Position numbers and translations under genes: made by a program | The notes under the pieces: generated by a model | The model's input: only the letters and a program-made list of their open reading frames with translations | Database searches by the model: none | Told to the model about the DNA's origin: nothing | Assembly (NCBI GenBank): GCA_934565795.1 | Contig: CAKTIM010000004.1 | Coordinates: forward strand, 62,001 to 126,000 | Direction of reading: 5' to 3' | DNA: 64,000 nucleotides | Source of the DNA: an uncultured Oscillospiraceae bacterium | GTDB lineage: Bacteria; Bacillota; Clostridia; Oscillospirales; Oscillospiraceae | Part shown: positions 8,287-16,843 of the stretch, one piece after another | How positions within the stretch are numbered: position 1 is the first letter of the stretch | Layout of the letters: the number at the start of each line of letters is the position of its first letter

Positions 8287-8820
8287 TTAAGCCCAGATGA
8301 CCTGATCCACGGGGATGTCAAATTCCTCCGTTTCCAGGTGCTCGATCACCTGGAAGTCATAGCACAGCGCCACCGTGGGGTGGTGCGGCTCCCTTGCCAG
8401 GAATTTGTCGTAAAATCCGCCGCCGTAGCCGATGCGGTGCCCGGCCGGGTCGAAGGCCAGCCCCGGCATCAGCACCAGAGCGGTTTCATCCTGGGCCACC
8501 GGCCCGTCGGCCACCGGCTCCGGGATCCCGGCGTAGCCCTTGGCAACCTGGGACAGGTCGTCCAGGTAAATGAATCTCATATCGTCGCCGTACACCTTGG
8601 GCACGGCCACCCGCTTGCCCTCGTCCAGCGCCCGCTGGAGCATGGGCACGGTGCGCACCTCCTGATTGTAGGGGAGGTAGCCATAGATGGTTTTTGCGGC
8701 CCGGTAGGCGTCGCTCCGGGCAAATTTTTCCGCCAGGATTTCGCTGCGGCGGAGGATGTCCGCCTCGGTCATGGCCCGCTTTTGCGCCCGGATGGCCTGG
8801 CGCAGCTCCTTTTTATTCAT
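8287..8820 (-). CDS. fau: 5-formyltetrahydrofolate cyclo-ligase
   Basis: A 177-residue protein. It converts 5-formyl-THF to 5,10-methenyl-THF with ATP, in cytoplasmic one-carbon metabolism. The N-terminal MNKKELRQAIRAQKRAMTEA is the substrate/ATP helix typical of the family. YGYLPYNQEV, LVLMPGLAFD and GYGGGFYDKFL, the glycine-rich phosphate loop, are diagnostic. Start 8820 is set by AAGGAGG 6 bases upstream; its ATG overlaps the end of the XRE gene by 8 bases, so translation is coupled. Confidence 0.93.
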   Translation of the reverse strand: MNKKELRQAIRAQKRAMTEADILRRSEILAEKFARSDAYRAAKTIYGYLPYNQEVRTVPMLQRALDEGKRVAVPKVYGDDMRFIYLDDLSQVAKGYAGIPEPVADGPVAQDETALVLMPGLAFDPAGHRIGYGGGFYDKFLAREPHHPTVALCYDFQVIEHLETEEFDIPVDQVIWA

Positions 8821-9460
8821 GGGCTTCCTCCTTGGGGTGCTGAAACATGCGGAACCACAGGAAGATGGCCACCTGCCCCGGGATGCCCAGCAGCAGAATC
8901 TTCCAGGCGTTGAAGCTGACAAAGGCGCAGATGGAGGCATGGATGCTGGCCAGGCTCCCCCACATGATGGTGGAGATCAGCGCCTTGTTCCAGCGGAAAT
9001 CGTGCCAGGCCGAGCGCAGGCTCAGCAGCACAATGGCATTGGCGGGCACGGCGTAGAGGAAGGCCAGGCCGCTGTGGGCGATATCCAGGGTGGACAGGAT
9101 CACAAATACCAGCAGCGCCACGAACCAGACCAGGGTGGTGGACAGGGCAAGAATGATGTTTTTATTGGCCTTGCGCTTCAGCGCCTTTTCGGAGACCTGA
9201 TTCATGGCCCGCTCCAGGGTGCCCAGCTTTTCCGGCAGGGCGTTCACATCCCCCAGCAGCGCGTCCACCGTGACGCCGAACTGGGCGGCGATGTGGATCA
9301 GCGTCAGCACGTCGGGGATGGAGTCCCCCCGCTCCCATTTGGAGACAGCCTTGTCCGAATAATTCAATTTCTCCGCCAGCCCGGCCTGGGTCAGCCCCGC
9401 CTGCCTGCGGTAGTAGGCAATATTTGCCCCAATGCGTTTTTTTACCTTTTCGTCATCCAT
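8813..9460 (-). CDS. XRE-family regulator with C-terminal membrane domain
   Basis: A 215-residue protein. An N-terminal Cro/CI-type helix-turn-helix (NIAYYRRQAGLTQAGLAEKL, YSDKAVSKWERGDSIPD) spans residues 10-65. A basic linker follows, then four hydrophobic segments between about 105 and 200. Such membrane-tethered XRE regulators are common in clostridia; the targets are unknown. The start at 9460 has GGAGG at proper spacing, and a promoter lies at 9489-9517. It heads the operon XRE-fau-unknown-DUF1643 and is divergent from the NSS transporter gene. Confidence 0.82.
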   Translation of the reverse strand: MDDEKVKKRIGANIAYYRRQAGLTQAGLAEKLNYSDKAVSKWERGDSIPDVLTLIHIAAQFGVTVDALLGDVNALPEKLGTLERAMNQVSEKALKRKANKNIILALSTTLVWFVALLVFVILSTLDIAHSGLAFLYAVPANAIVLLSLRSAWHDFRWNKALISTIMWGSLASIHASICAFVSFNAWKILLLGIPGQVAIFLWFRMFQHPKEEAHE

Positions 9461-9488
9461 GGCGATCCTCCAGCTAATACTTCTGTTT

Positions 9489-9517
9489 AGTGTACCACAC
9501 GATCGGGAAAAATGCAA
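9489..9517 (-). promoter_or_regulatory. Sigma-A promoter for the XRE-fau operon
   Basis: On the minus strand TTGCAT, 17-base spacer, TACACT, ending 28 bases from the start codon. It is back-to-back with the NSS promoter, about 50 bp away. Confidence 0.65.
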
Positions 9518-9565
9518 GGGACGCACACCGCCAAACACGGCAACGAAATTGCGCGGATTTCTTGC

Positions 9566-9594
9566 TTGCTATTTATTAAAAATTACGATATACT
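9566..9594 (+). promoter_or_regulatory. Sigma-A promoter for the NSS transporter
   Basis: TTGCTA, 17-base spacer, TATACT, 41 bases before the start codon, in an AT-rich stretch. Confidence 0.65.
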
Positions 9595-9635
9595 TAATCA
9601 AGATATTTAAACAAAGGAAATGAGGAGAGATACCG

Positions 9636-11117
9636 ATGGAAAAACGAGAGACCTTCAGTTCACGGCTGGGGTTCATTCTGGTTTCCGCCGGGTGCGCGGT
9701 GGGAATCGGAAATGTGTGGAAATTTCCCTACATCTGCGGAAAGTTCGGCGGGGCGGCCTTTATTCTGATCTACCTGCTGTTCCTGGCCATCCTGGGCATC
9801 CCCATTCTGGTGTGCGAATATGCCGTGGGCCGCAGCAGCCGCAAGAGCTGCGTCGCCTCCTTCCAGGTGCTGGAGCCGAAGGGAAGCAAATTCCATCATT
9901 ACGGCGTCCTGGGCATGGGCGGCAACTACCTGCTGATGATGTTCTATACCACCGTGGCGGGTTGGATGATGTGCTATTTCTGGAAGTGCCTGGCCGGTGA
10001 CTTTACCGCCGCTGCCATGACCACCGAGGAGGTGGCCGCCCAGTTCGGCGCGCTGACGAATAACCCCGCCCAGATGATGTTCTGGGCCGTGCTGGCCACG
10101 GTGCTCTCCTTCGGCATCTGCGCCCTGGGCGTGGTGAACGGCGTGGAGCGGATCAGCAAGTGGATGATGGTCGGCCTGCTGGGGCTGATCGTGGTGCTGG
10201 CGGTGCACTCGCTGCTGCTGCCCGGCGCGGGCGCGGGTGTCAGATTCTATCTGGTGCCGGACTTCGCCGCCATGGCGGAGCAGGGCATGGGCAATGTGAT
10301 CTTTGCCGCCATGAGCCAGTCCTTCTTCACCCTGAGCCTGGGCATCGGGGCCATGTCCATCTGCGGCAGCTACAAGGATAAGAGCGCCTCCCTCACCGGC
10401 GACGCGGTGAGCGTGACCATTCTGGATACCTTCGTGGCGCTGATGGCAGGCATGATCATCATCCCCGCCTGCTTCAGCTTCGGCATCGAGCCCGGCTCCG
10501 GCCCCTCGCTGATCTTCATCACGCTGCCCAATATCTTCAATCAGATGTCCGGCGGGCGAATCTGGGGCACGCTGTTCTTCCTGTTTATGTCCTTTGCCGC
10601 CATCTCCACCATCATTGCCGTGTTTGAGAACATCCTCTCGTGCACCATGGATCTGTGGCACTGGAGCCGCAGAAAGGCCGTGGTGATCAACACCGTGGCC
10701 ATGATCGTGCTGTCGGCCCCCTGTGTGCTGGGCTTCAACGTGCTCAGCGGCATTCAGCCCCTGGGGGCAGGCTCCGGCATCATGGATCTGGAGGACTTCA
10801 TCGTCTCCAACAATCTGCTGCCCCTGGGCTCGCTGGTGTACCTGGCCTTCTGCGTCAACCGCTGCGGCTGGGGCTGGGAGAATTTCCTGGCCGAGGCGGA
10901 CGCGGGCAAGGGCATGCGCTTCCCCCGCTGGGCCAGAGGCTATATGCGCTTCGTGCTGCCTGCCATCGTGGTCATTATCTACGTCAAGGGCTACTGGGAT
11001 ATGTTCCAGCCCAAGGGTAATACCTACCTGATCCCCTGGATGATCGTAGCCGCCGCATTCCTGGCAGTGATCGGCTGGATCGTATTCAGCGGAAGAAAGC
11101 GGAAAACCGCACAATAA
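9636..11117 (+). CDS. Sodium-dependent amino acid transporter, NSS/SNF family
   Basis: A 493-residue protein of the neurotransmitter:sodium symporter family, which imports amino acids or related amines with Na+. TM1 contains LGFILVSAGCAVGIGNVWKF, the family's Na+/substrate site with the unwound GIGNVWKFPY segment. About eleven to twelve hydrophobic segments follow, including SFGIEPGSGPSLIFITLP and SFAAISTIIAVFENI in the TM6-TM7 region. The substrate cannot be read. AGGAGAG precedes the ATG. It is a single-gene unit between a promoter and a strong terminator. Confidence 0.92.
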   Translation: MEKRETFSSRLGFILVSAGCAVGIGNVWKFPYICGKFGGAAFILIYLLFLAILGIPILVCEYAVGRSSRKSCVASFQVLEPKGSKFHHYGVLGMGGNYLLMMFYTTVAGWMMCYFWKCLAGDFTAAAMTTEEVAAQFGALTNNPAQMMFWAVLATVLSFGICALGVVNGVERISKWMMVGLLGLIVVLAVHSLLLPGAGAGVRFYLVPDFAAMAEQGMGNVIFAAMSQSFFTLSLGIGAMSICGSYKDKSASLTGDAVSVTILDTFVALMAGMIIIPACFSFGIEPGSGPSLIFITLPNIFNQMSGGRIWGTLFFLFMSFAAISTIIAVFENILSCTMDLWHWSRRKAVVINTVAMIVLSAPCVLGFNVLSGIQPLGAGSGIMDLEDFIVSNNLLPLGSLVYLAFCVNRCGWGWENFLAEADAGKGMRFPRWARGYMRFVLPAIVVIIYVKGYWDMFQPKGNTYLIPWMIVAAAFLAVIGWIVFSGRKRKTAQ

Positions 11118-11121
11118 ACGG

Positions 11122-11153
11122 AAAATCCCAGGCGGTGTCCGCCTGGGATTTTT
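11122..11153. terminator. Bidirectional hairpin terminator
   Basis: Perfect 14-bp arms AAAATCCCAGGCGG/CCGCCTGGGATTTT with a 3-base loop. It ends the NSS gene and, on the other strand, the dipeptidase. Confidence 0.88.
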
Positions 11154-11167
11154 GCTGCATTCCGGGG

Positions 11168-12574
11168 TTATTTGCACAGGTTTGCGATCACGTCTGCGTA
11201 GATTTCGGCGCATTGGAGCAGCCCCTTGAGGGAGGCGCGCTCGTTGGCGCCGTGGCAGTTGTTGCCGCATTCCAGGTCTGCCGGGCCGAAGGCCACGCCG
11301 CCGGGAATCTCGTGGACATAGGTGCCGCCGCCGATGGAGAGGCAGTAGCCCTGCTTGCCGGTGTAGGCCTCATAGCTGCGCAGCAGGGTGCACACGAAAT
11401 CGGAATCTCCGTCCACCGCGTGGCCCTCGGCAAATTCTCCGTCGCACTCCCAGCCCTGGGCGGCAAACAGCCGCTCCACGTGGCCCTGGGTGGTCGCCTG
11501 GGTGGCGCACAGGCTGGCGCGGCAGTCGAAGCAGGCGGTGAAGCCGCCCTCGTCCAGCTTCAGCACGGACAGCACCAGGCTCAGCTTGCCGGAAATCTCA
11601 TCCTCCATGGCGATGCCCAGGGCCTTGCCCTCGTTGTCGCCGTAGGGGAAGAGGCGGTGCAGGGCGCGGATGGCTGCGGTCGCCTCGTCCTGGGCCAGGG
11701 GCAGGGCGCACAGCAGCTCCAGCATGGCGGTGATGGCGTTCTTGCCTCCCTCAGGATGGGCGGCATGGGTCTGAACGCCGGAGGCCCGGACGGCCACGCC
11801 GCCGCCCTCCGCCTGGGCGGAGAAGCTCACGCCGGTGCGCGCCTGCACGTCCTGCATCGCGGGCGTCACATCCTGAACGGTCAGGCCGGTGACGCTGGCC
11901 GTGCAGCCGCCGGGAGCCACATTTACCCGGATGCCGCCGTCAATGGCGGCCACATGGCCCGCAGCCTGGGGCTGGGGCTGCCAGACGGCCCGGAAGCTGG
12001 GGGCATAGCGGGCCTTTTCCACATTGATCACCGGGAAATCCGCGTCGGGGGTGACGGCATGGGGCGCGTAGGGGTGGGAGGCGTAGTAGTGGGCGATGTC
12101 CCGGGAGCCGGTCTCCTCGTCGGTGCCCAGGATCAGCCGGACGTTGTGCCGCACCGGCAGCCCCAGCTCCTTGACGCACCGCATGGCAAACAGGGCGGCC
12201 AGCGCCGGCCCCTTGTCGTCCTGTACGCCCCGACCATAGATCATATCGCCGTCGCGCACCAGGGTAAAGGGGTCTGTGTCCCAGCCCTCGCCGATGCCCA
12301 CAATGTCCAGGTGGGCCAGAATGTGCAGCATATCCGCCCGGTCGTTCAGATCCACGGTGCCCACATAGCCCTCGTCCTCGCCGGTGGCAAAGCCCCAGCC
12401 CCGGGCCAGCTCCAGCGCGGTTTTCACCGCCCGGACGGTGCCCTCGCCAAAGGGGCAGCCGGGCGCAGGCTCCCCCATGGTGGAATCCACGGCGATGAGC
12501 TTGCTCAGCGCCTGGGTAAATTCATCCTCCCGCCCGGCCATCCAGGCGTGAATCTGCTCTTTCAATGTCATCAT
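11168..12574 (-). CDS. PepV-like (Sapep) dinuclear metallopeptidase, M20 family
   Basis: A 468-residue cytoplasmic dipeptidase of family M20. Metal-site segments are visible: HILAHLDIVGIGEGWDTDPF, DMIYGRGVQDDKGPALAALF, then LGTDEETGSRD with the catalytic Glu pair, and a C-terminal GGGTYVHEIPGGVAFGP. The order and length match PepV/Sapep enzymes (about 465-470 residues), which cleave Xaa-His and other dipeptides using Zn2+ or Mn2+. It has a promoter at 12641-12668 and ends at the hairpin at 11122. PepV itself or a close paralogue cannot be separated here. Confidence 0.88.
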   Translation of the reverse strand: MMTLKEQIHAWMAGREDEFTQALSKLIAVDSTMGEPAPGCPFGEGTVRAVKTALELARGWGFATGEDEGYVGTVDLNDRADMLHILAHLDIVGIGEGWDTDPFTLVRDGDMIYGRGVQDDKGPALAALFAMRCVKELGLPVRHNVRLILGTDEETGSRDIAHYYASHPYAPHAVTPDADFPVINVEKARYAPSFRAVWQPQPQAAGHVAAIDGGIRVNVAPGGCTASVTGLTVQDVTPAMQDVQARTGVSFSAQAEGGGVAVRASGVQTHAAHPEGGKNAITAMLELLCALPLAQDEATAAIRALHRLFPYGDNEGKALGIAMEDEISGKLSLVLSVLKLDEGGFTACFDCRASLCATQATTQGHVERLFAAQGWECDGEFAEGHAVDGDSDFVCTLLRSYEAYTGKQGYCLSIGGGTYVHEIPGGVAFGPADLECGNNCHGANERASLKGLLQCAEIYADVIANLCK

Positions 12575-12640
12575 GCATTCGCTCCTTCCGTTTTCATCCG
12601 GGCCGCCGCCTGCGGCTCCGGCCTTGTTGACCTTAGGGCT

Positions 12641-12668
12641 ATTATAGCAGAAAAACGGGAATTAACAA
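12641..12668 (-). promoter_or_regulatory. Sigma-A promoter for the dipeptidase gene
   Basis: On the minus strand TTGTTA, 16-base spacer, TATAAT, about 67 bases before the start codon. Confidence 0.6.
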
Positions 12669-12695
12669 CTTTTTTCTGTGCTTCCCCGTAAAAAA

Positions 12696-12738
12696 GCCGC
12701 CTGCCCCATAAGCCTGCCGCTGCTCCATCCGCAGGCGG
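12696..12738. other. Isolated hairpin between dipeptidase and rpsO promoters
   Basis: Arms CCGCCTGC/GCAGGCGG flanked by A/T runs on both sides; a smaller internal stem is possible. It looks terminator-like on the minus strand but no minus gene precedes it. The rest of the 323-base gap holds only the two promoters and the rpsO leader. Confidence 0.4.
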
Positions 12739-12768
12739 AAAAAAGTCGCCGGATTGTGAGAAAAATGC

Positions 12769-12797
12769 TTTACATTTGGATAAACTTATGCTATATT
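12769..12797 (+). promoter_or_regulatory. Sigma-A promoter for rpsO
   Basis: TTTACA, 17-base spacer, TATATT. The start site near 12804 leaves a leader of about 94 bases. Confidence 0.75.
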
Positions 12798-12809
12798 GGA
12801 CGGGCTGGC

Positions 12810-12895
12810 TATGGCTGGCTCCGGCCTGCGGCTCAGTTTCGGGACTCACCGACCCTTACTTGGCCGACGGGTAATTTATGAAAAGGTGGATAACA
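12810..12895 (+). promoter_or_regulatory. rpsO leader, candidate S15 autoregulatory RNA
   Basis: The leader is GC-rich and can form small stems (GGCTGGC repeats, then CCGACCC...GACGGGT) just before the AGGTGG ribosome site. S15 commonly represses its own translation by binding such leaders. The assignment rests on position and folding by eye. Confidence 0.4.
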
Positions 12896-12897
12896 CA

Positions 12898-13164
12898 ATG
12901 ATTCAGAAGGAAAAGAAGACCCAGGTCATCCTGGACAATGCGACCCACGAGGGCGACACCGGCTCCCCCGAGGTTCAGGTTGCCATCCTGACCGCCCGCA
13001 TCAACGAGCTGACCGAGCATCTGCGGGTGCACAAGCACGACAATCACTCCCGCCGCGGTCTGCTGATGATGGTCGGTAAGCGCCGCAAGATGCTGGACTA
13101 TCTGGCCAAGAAGGACATCAACCGTTACCGTGCCCTGATTGCCAAGCTGGGTATCCGTAAATAA
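12898..13164 (+). CDS. rpsO: 30S ribosomal protein S15
   Basis: An 88-residue protein, the normal length. Diagnostic segments are [40 protein letters not shown] (the 16S rRNA-binding loop) and KRRKMLDYL...[13 protein letters not shown]. It binds the central domain of 16S rRNA early in small-subunit assembly. The ATG at 12898 has AGGTGG 8 bases upstream; the ATG at 12796 lies in the promoter and is not used. rpsO-pnp is the usual order in many bacteria. Confidence 0.97.
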   Translation: MIQKEKKTQVILDNATHEGDTGSPEVQVAILTARINELTEHLRVHKHDNHSRRGLLMMVGKRRKMLDYLAKKDINRYRALIAKLGIRK

Positions 13165-13175
13165 GGTAGCAAAGG

Positions 13176-13206
13176 AAAGGCGGCGGGGCAACCTGTCGCC
13201 TTTTTC
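13176..13206 (+). terminator. Terminator or attenuator after rpsO
   Basis: Arms AAAGGCG/CGCCTTT around a GC-rich interior, followed by five T. It may only partly stop read-through into pnp. Confidence 0.6.
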
Positions 13207-13218
13207 ACGGGAGCTGTT

Positions 13219-13266
13219 TTAGCGATTGAAAGTGTCCCCATTTTTGGAGATAGTTTCAATGGCTAA
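13219..13266 (+). promoter_or_regulatory. Long stem-loop upstream of pnp
   Basis: Arms TTAGCGATTGAAA/TTTCAATGGCTAA with one mismatch, and a smaller inner stem. A long double-stranded leader is the substrate RNase III uses in pnp autoregulation in enterobacteria; a similar role here is inferred. The TTGAAA in the stem could also be part of a weak promoter. Confidence 0.45.
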
Positions 13267-13307
13267 ACCTCCCGAAAAACAAATTATATCATTATGGAGG
13301 TAAAACA

Positions 13308-15428
13308 ATGGTAACTCACAGACAGTTCCCGAACCACAAGGTTTATGAAATGGAAATCGGCGGCCGTCCCTTCACCGTGGAGACCGGCAAGGTGGCCGAG
13401 CTTGCCAACGCCGAATGCATCTGCCGCTACGGCGACACCGTGGTGCTGACCACCTGCACCGCCAACCCCATCCCCAAGGCTGGCATCGACTACTTCCCCC
13501 TGACCATCGAATTTGAAGAGCGGATGTACTCCGTGGGCCGCATCCCCGGCTCCTTCAACCGCCGCGAGGGCAAGCCCAGCGAGCGGGGCATCCTGAACAG
13601 CCGCATCATCGACCGGCCCATGCGCCCCCTGTTTGACGAGGAGCTGCGCAACGATACCGTGGTCACCTGCACCGTGATGGCCAACGATTACGACAACCCC
13701 GTGGAGATCGTGGCGTCCCTGGGCGCTTCCATCGCCATCGCCTCCTCCGACGTTCCCTGGAACGGGCCTGTGGCCACCACCAACGTGTGCTACCTGAACG
13801 GCCAGTATATCATCAACCCCTCCACTGACGAGCGGGAGGCTTCTTCCTGCTTCGTGTGCATCTCCTCCACCTTCGAGAAGGTGGTCATGATCGAGACCGA
13901 AGCCAACGAAGCCCCCGAGGCCATCGTCCTGGAGGCCATCCGCATTGCCCACGAGACCAATATGGAGATCGTGAAGTTCATCAATGGCATTGTGGCCGAG
14001 ATCGGCAAGCCCAAGTTCACCTTCGAGAAGGCCGCCGTGAACCACGAGCTGCTGGATGACCTGATGAACTATGGCCTGAACCAGATCGAGTACGCGCTGG
14101 ATACCCCCGACAAGAACGTCCGTGAGGAGCGGCTGACCGCCGCCCGGCTGGACTTTGCCGAGAAGTTCGCGGACAAGTATGAGGACTTCGACACCCACAT
14201 TGAGGTCTGCCTGTACAAGATGCAGAAGAAGGTGGTCAAGAAGTGGCTGCTCCAGGGCAAGCGTGTGGACGGCCGCGGCATGGACGAGATTCGTCCCCTG
14301 GCCGCCGAGGTGGGCGTACTGCCCAGAGTGCACGGCTCCGGCCTGTTCACCCGCGGCCAGACTCAGGTGCTGTCCGTGTGCACCCTGAACACCCTGTCCG
14401 CCGCCCAGAAGCTGGACACCATCTATCAGGAGGATACCAAGCGGTATATCCATCACTATAACTTCCCCGCCTACTCCACCGGCGAGGCCCGTGCCGCCCG
14501 CTCCACCTCCCGCCGTGAGATCGGTCACGGTGCGCTGGCCGAGAAGGCGCTGCTGCCCGTGATCCCCAGCGTGGAGGAGTTCCCCTACGCCATCCGCGTG
14601 GTCTCCGAGGTGCTGTCCTCCAACGGCTCCACCTCTCAGGGCTCCATCTGCGGCTCCACCCTGGCGCTGATGGATGCCGGTGTGCCCATCAAGCGGCCTG
14701 TGGCAGGCATCTCCTGCGGCCTGATCTCCGACCAGGAGACCGGCGAGTGGAGAACCTTCACCGACATTCAGGGCGTGGAGGACTTCCACGGTGAGATGGA
14801 CTTCAAGGTGGCCGGCACCACCGAGGGCGTCACCGCCATCCAGATGGATCTGAAGAACAAGGGCCTGACCATGGAGATCATCGCCGACGCTCTGGAGCGC
14901 TGCCGCAAGGCCCGCCTGGAGATTCTGAACGAGATCATGCTGCCCTGCATCGCCGCGCCCCGGCCCGAGGTTTCCGAGTTCGCGCCCAAGATGCTCAGCC
15001 TGAAGATTCCTGTGGACAAGATTCGTGAGGTCATCGGCTCCGGCGGCAAGACCATCCAGAAGATCTGCGCCGACACCGGCGCAAAGGTGGACATCGACGA
15101 CGACGGCTCCGTGTTTATCTCCGCTGTGGATTCCGCCGCTGCCTACGCCGCCAAGAAGATGGTGGACGATATCTGCTTCGTGCCCGAGGTGGGTAAGATC
15201 TACTACGGCAAGGTGGTGCGCATTCTGCCCATCGGCGCCTTCGTGGAGATCGCGCCGGGCCACGACGGCATGGTGCATATCTCCAAGCTGGAGAACCGCC
15301 GGGTCGAAAAGGTAGAGGACGTGCTGAACCTGGGCGATATGACCTACGTGAAGTTCATGGGCTTCGACGAAAAGGGCCGCGCCAACTTCAGCCGCAAGGA
15401 CGCCCTGAAGGAAATGGAGAACAAGTAA
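13308..15428 (+). CDS. pnp: Polyribonucleotide nucleotidyltransferase (PNPase)
   Basis: A 706-residue enzyme that degrades RNA 3'-5' with phosphate. Two RNase PH-like domains are visible (about 1-220 and 320-545; FPLTIEFEERMYSVGRIPGS and RREIGHGALAEKALLPVIPS carry the conserved Arg residues), then a KH domain (PVDKIREVIGSGGKTIQKIC, about 560-600) and an S1 domain (GKIYYGKVVRILPIGAFVEI, about 630-700). Length and domain order are standard. The ATG has GGAGGT 7 bases upstream. It follows rpsO with a terminator and a stem-loop between. Confidence 0.97.
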   Translation: MVTHRQFPNHKVYEMEIGGRPFTVETGKVAELANAECICRYGDTVVLTTCTANPIPKAGIDYFPLTIEFEERMYSVGRIPGSFNRREGKPSERGILNSRIIDRPMRPLFDEELRNDTVVTCTVMANDYDNPVEIVASLGASIAIASSDVPWNGPVATTNVCYLNGQYIINPSTDEREASSCFVCISSTFEKVVMIETEANEAPEAIVLEAIRIAHETNMEIVKFINGIVAEIGKPKFTFEKAAVNHELLDDLMNYGLNQIEYALDTPDKNVREERLTAARLDFAEKFADKYEDFDTHIEVCLYKMQKKVVKKWLLQGKRVDGRGMDEIRPLAAEVGVLPRVHGSGLFTRGQTQVLSVCTLNTLSAAQKLDTIYQEDTKRYIHHYNFPAYSTGEARAARSTSRREIGHGALAEKALLPVIPSVEEFPYAIRVVSEVLSSNGSTSQGSICGSTLALMDAGVPIKRPVAGISCGLISDQETGEWRTFTDIQGVEDFHGEMDFKVAGTTEGVTAIQMDLKNKGLTMEIIADALERCRKARLEILNEIMLPCIAAPRPEVSEFAPKMLSLKIPVDKIREVIGSGGKTIQKICADTGAKVDIDDDGSVFISAVDSAAAYAAKKMVDDICFVPEVGKIYYGKVVRILPIGAFVEIAPGHDGMVHISKLENRRVEKVEDVLNLGDMTYVKFMGFDEKGRANFSRKDALKEMENK

Positions 15429-15433
15429 TTTTT

Positions 15434-15467
15434 AAGGGGGCTGCTTCCCACGAAGCGGCCCCCTTTT
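15434..15467 (+). terminator. Terminator of pnp
   Basis: Arms AAGGGGGC/GCCCCCTT with an inner TGCTT/AAGCG extension, followed by TTTT. Confidence 0.8.
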
Positions 15468-15532
15468 GCTGCCCGGCAAGGGGCAATCGGTTTATATAAG
15501 ATGTAGAAAATTCAGGTGATATTTTAGACAAA

Positions 15533-15563
15533 TTGTCACTTTTTTCTTTGGCCAAAATATGAT
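15533..15563 (+). promoter_or_regulatory. Possible promoter of the glycogen operon
   Basis: TTGTCA and TATGAT are separated by 19 bases, longer than ideal. The -35 overlaps the palindrome GACAAATTGTC (15527-15537), which could be an operator. Confidence 0.35.
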
Positions 15564-15639
15564 ATGTTATTCATGGAGGTGCTATATCCACACCTTCATC
15601 GACACGGTAGCAAATTCATTTACATAAGGAGCTGTGACC

Positions 15640-16830
15640 ATGTACTTTCAGAAAAAACGCTGTATTGCCATGCTTCTGGCGGGCGGCCAGGGCAGCCGGC
15701 TGTATGTGCTGACGGAAAAGACCGCCAAGCCCGCCGTCCCCTTTGGAGGCAAATACCGCATCATCGATTTCCCCCTGTCCAACTGCATCAATTCCGGCAT
15801 CGACACCGTGGGCATCCTGACCCAGTATCAGCCCCTGGAGCTGAACGAATACATCGGCAACGGTCAGCCCTGGAACCTGAACAAGACCCACAGCTGCGCC
15901 CAGGTGCTGCCCCCCTACGAGCGGCACGACAAGAAGCAGGGCTGGTACAAGGGCACCGCCAACGCCATCTATCAGAACATTGATTTTATCGACCGCTTCG
16001 ACCCGGAATATGTGGTGGTGCTCTCCGGCGACCATATCTACAAGATGGACTACTCCAAGATGGTGGCCTACCACGAGAAGAACGGCGCGGCCTGCACCAT
16101 CGCCGTGCGCAATGTGCCGCTGGAGGAGGCCAGCCGCTTCGGCATCCTGAATACCAACCCGGACAATACCATCTATGAGTTTGAGGAAAAGCCCAAGAAG
16201 CCCAAGTCCACCAATGCCTCCATGGGCATCTACTGCTTCACATGGAAGGTCATGCGTGAGGCGCTGATCGCCGACGAGGAAAACCCCGACAGCTCCAACG
16301 ATTTCGGCAAAAACATCATCCCCATGCTCCTGGCCGACGGGCACAAGCTGATGGCCTATAATTTCGACGGCTACTGGAAGGACGTGGGCACCATCAACTC
16401 CCTGTGGGAGGCCAACATGGATCTGCTGGGCAAGGAGCCTGCCTTCAACATCCGCGGTGACGAGCGCACCAAGATTTACGCCCGCAACTCCGCCTTCCCC
16501 TCCTCCTATATCGATTCCTCCGCCAAGGTGGTCAATTCCTTCGTGGCCGAGGGCTGCGAGGTCTACGGCACCGTGCGGCACAGCGTGGTCAGCACCGGCT
16601 GCACCATCGGCGAGGGTGCGTTGATCGAGGATTCCGTGGTCATGCCCGGCGTGATCGTGGAGCCGGGTGCCATCGTCCGTCACGCCATCCTGGGCGAGGA
16701 CAGCAAGGTCTGCCGCAACGCCGTGGTGGGCGGCGCATTCGGCCCCAAGGATAAGAAGAAGATCAGCGTCGCGGGCAAGGGCGTCATCATCGAGGAAAAC
16801 GCCGTGCTGGCTCCGGGCGACATGCTGTAA
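15640..16830 (+). CDS. glgC: Glucose-1-phosphate adenylyltransferase, catalytic subunit
   Basis: A 396-residue enzyme making ADP-glucose from ATP and glucose-1-phosphate, the committed step of glycogen synthesis. [20 protein letters not shown] is the nucleotide-binding loop; [31 protein letters not shown] and [12 protein letters not shown] complete the active site. A left-handed beta-helix follows from about residue 290. The ATG at 15640 has AAGGAG 8 bases upstream, better than the in-frame GTG at 15634. It is first in glgC-glgD-glgA. The VLTEKTAK segment replaces the LxPLTxxRAK of most homologues. Confidence 0.95.
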   Translation: MYFQKKRCIAMLLAGGQGSRLYVLTEKTAKPAVPFGGKYRIIDFPLSNCINSGIDTVGILTQYQPLELNEYIGNGQPWNLNKTHSCAQVLPPYERHDKKQGWYKGTANAIYQNIDFIDRFDPEYVVVLSGDHIYKMDYSKMVAYHEKNGAACTIAVRNVPLEEASRFGILNTNPDNTIYEFEEKPKKPKSTNASMGIYCFTWKVMREALIADEENPDSSNDFGKNIIPMLLADGHKLMAYNFDGYWKDVGTINSLWEANMDLLGKEPAFNIRGDERTKIYARNSAFPSSYIDSSAKVVNSFVAEGCEVYGTVRHSVVSTGCTIGEGALIEDSVVMPGVIVEPGAIVRHAILGEDSKVCRNAVVGGAFGPKDKKKISVAGKGVIIEENAVLAPGDML

Positions 16831-16843
16831 GGAGGTAACGAAA

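Noticed and set aside
12796..12897. Upstream ATG for rpsO giving 122 residues
   Set aside because: It lies within the promoter -10 region, and S15 is 88-89 residues long from ATG 12898.
15580..15640. Start of glgC at GTG 15634
   Set aside because: It is only 2 bases from the ribosome site; ATG 15640 has the normal 8-base spacing.
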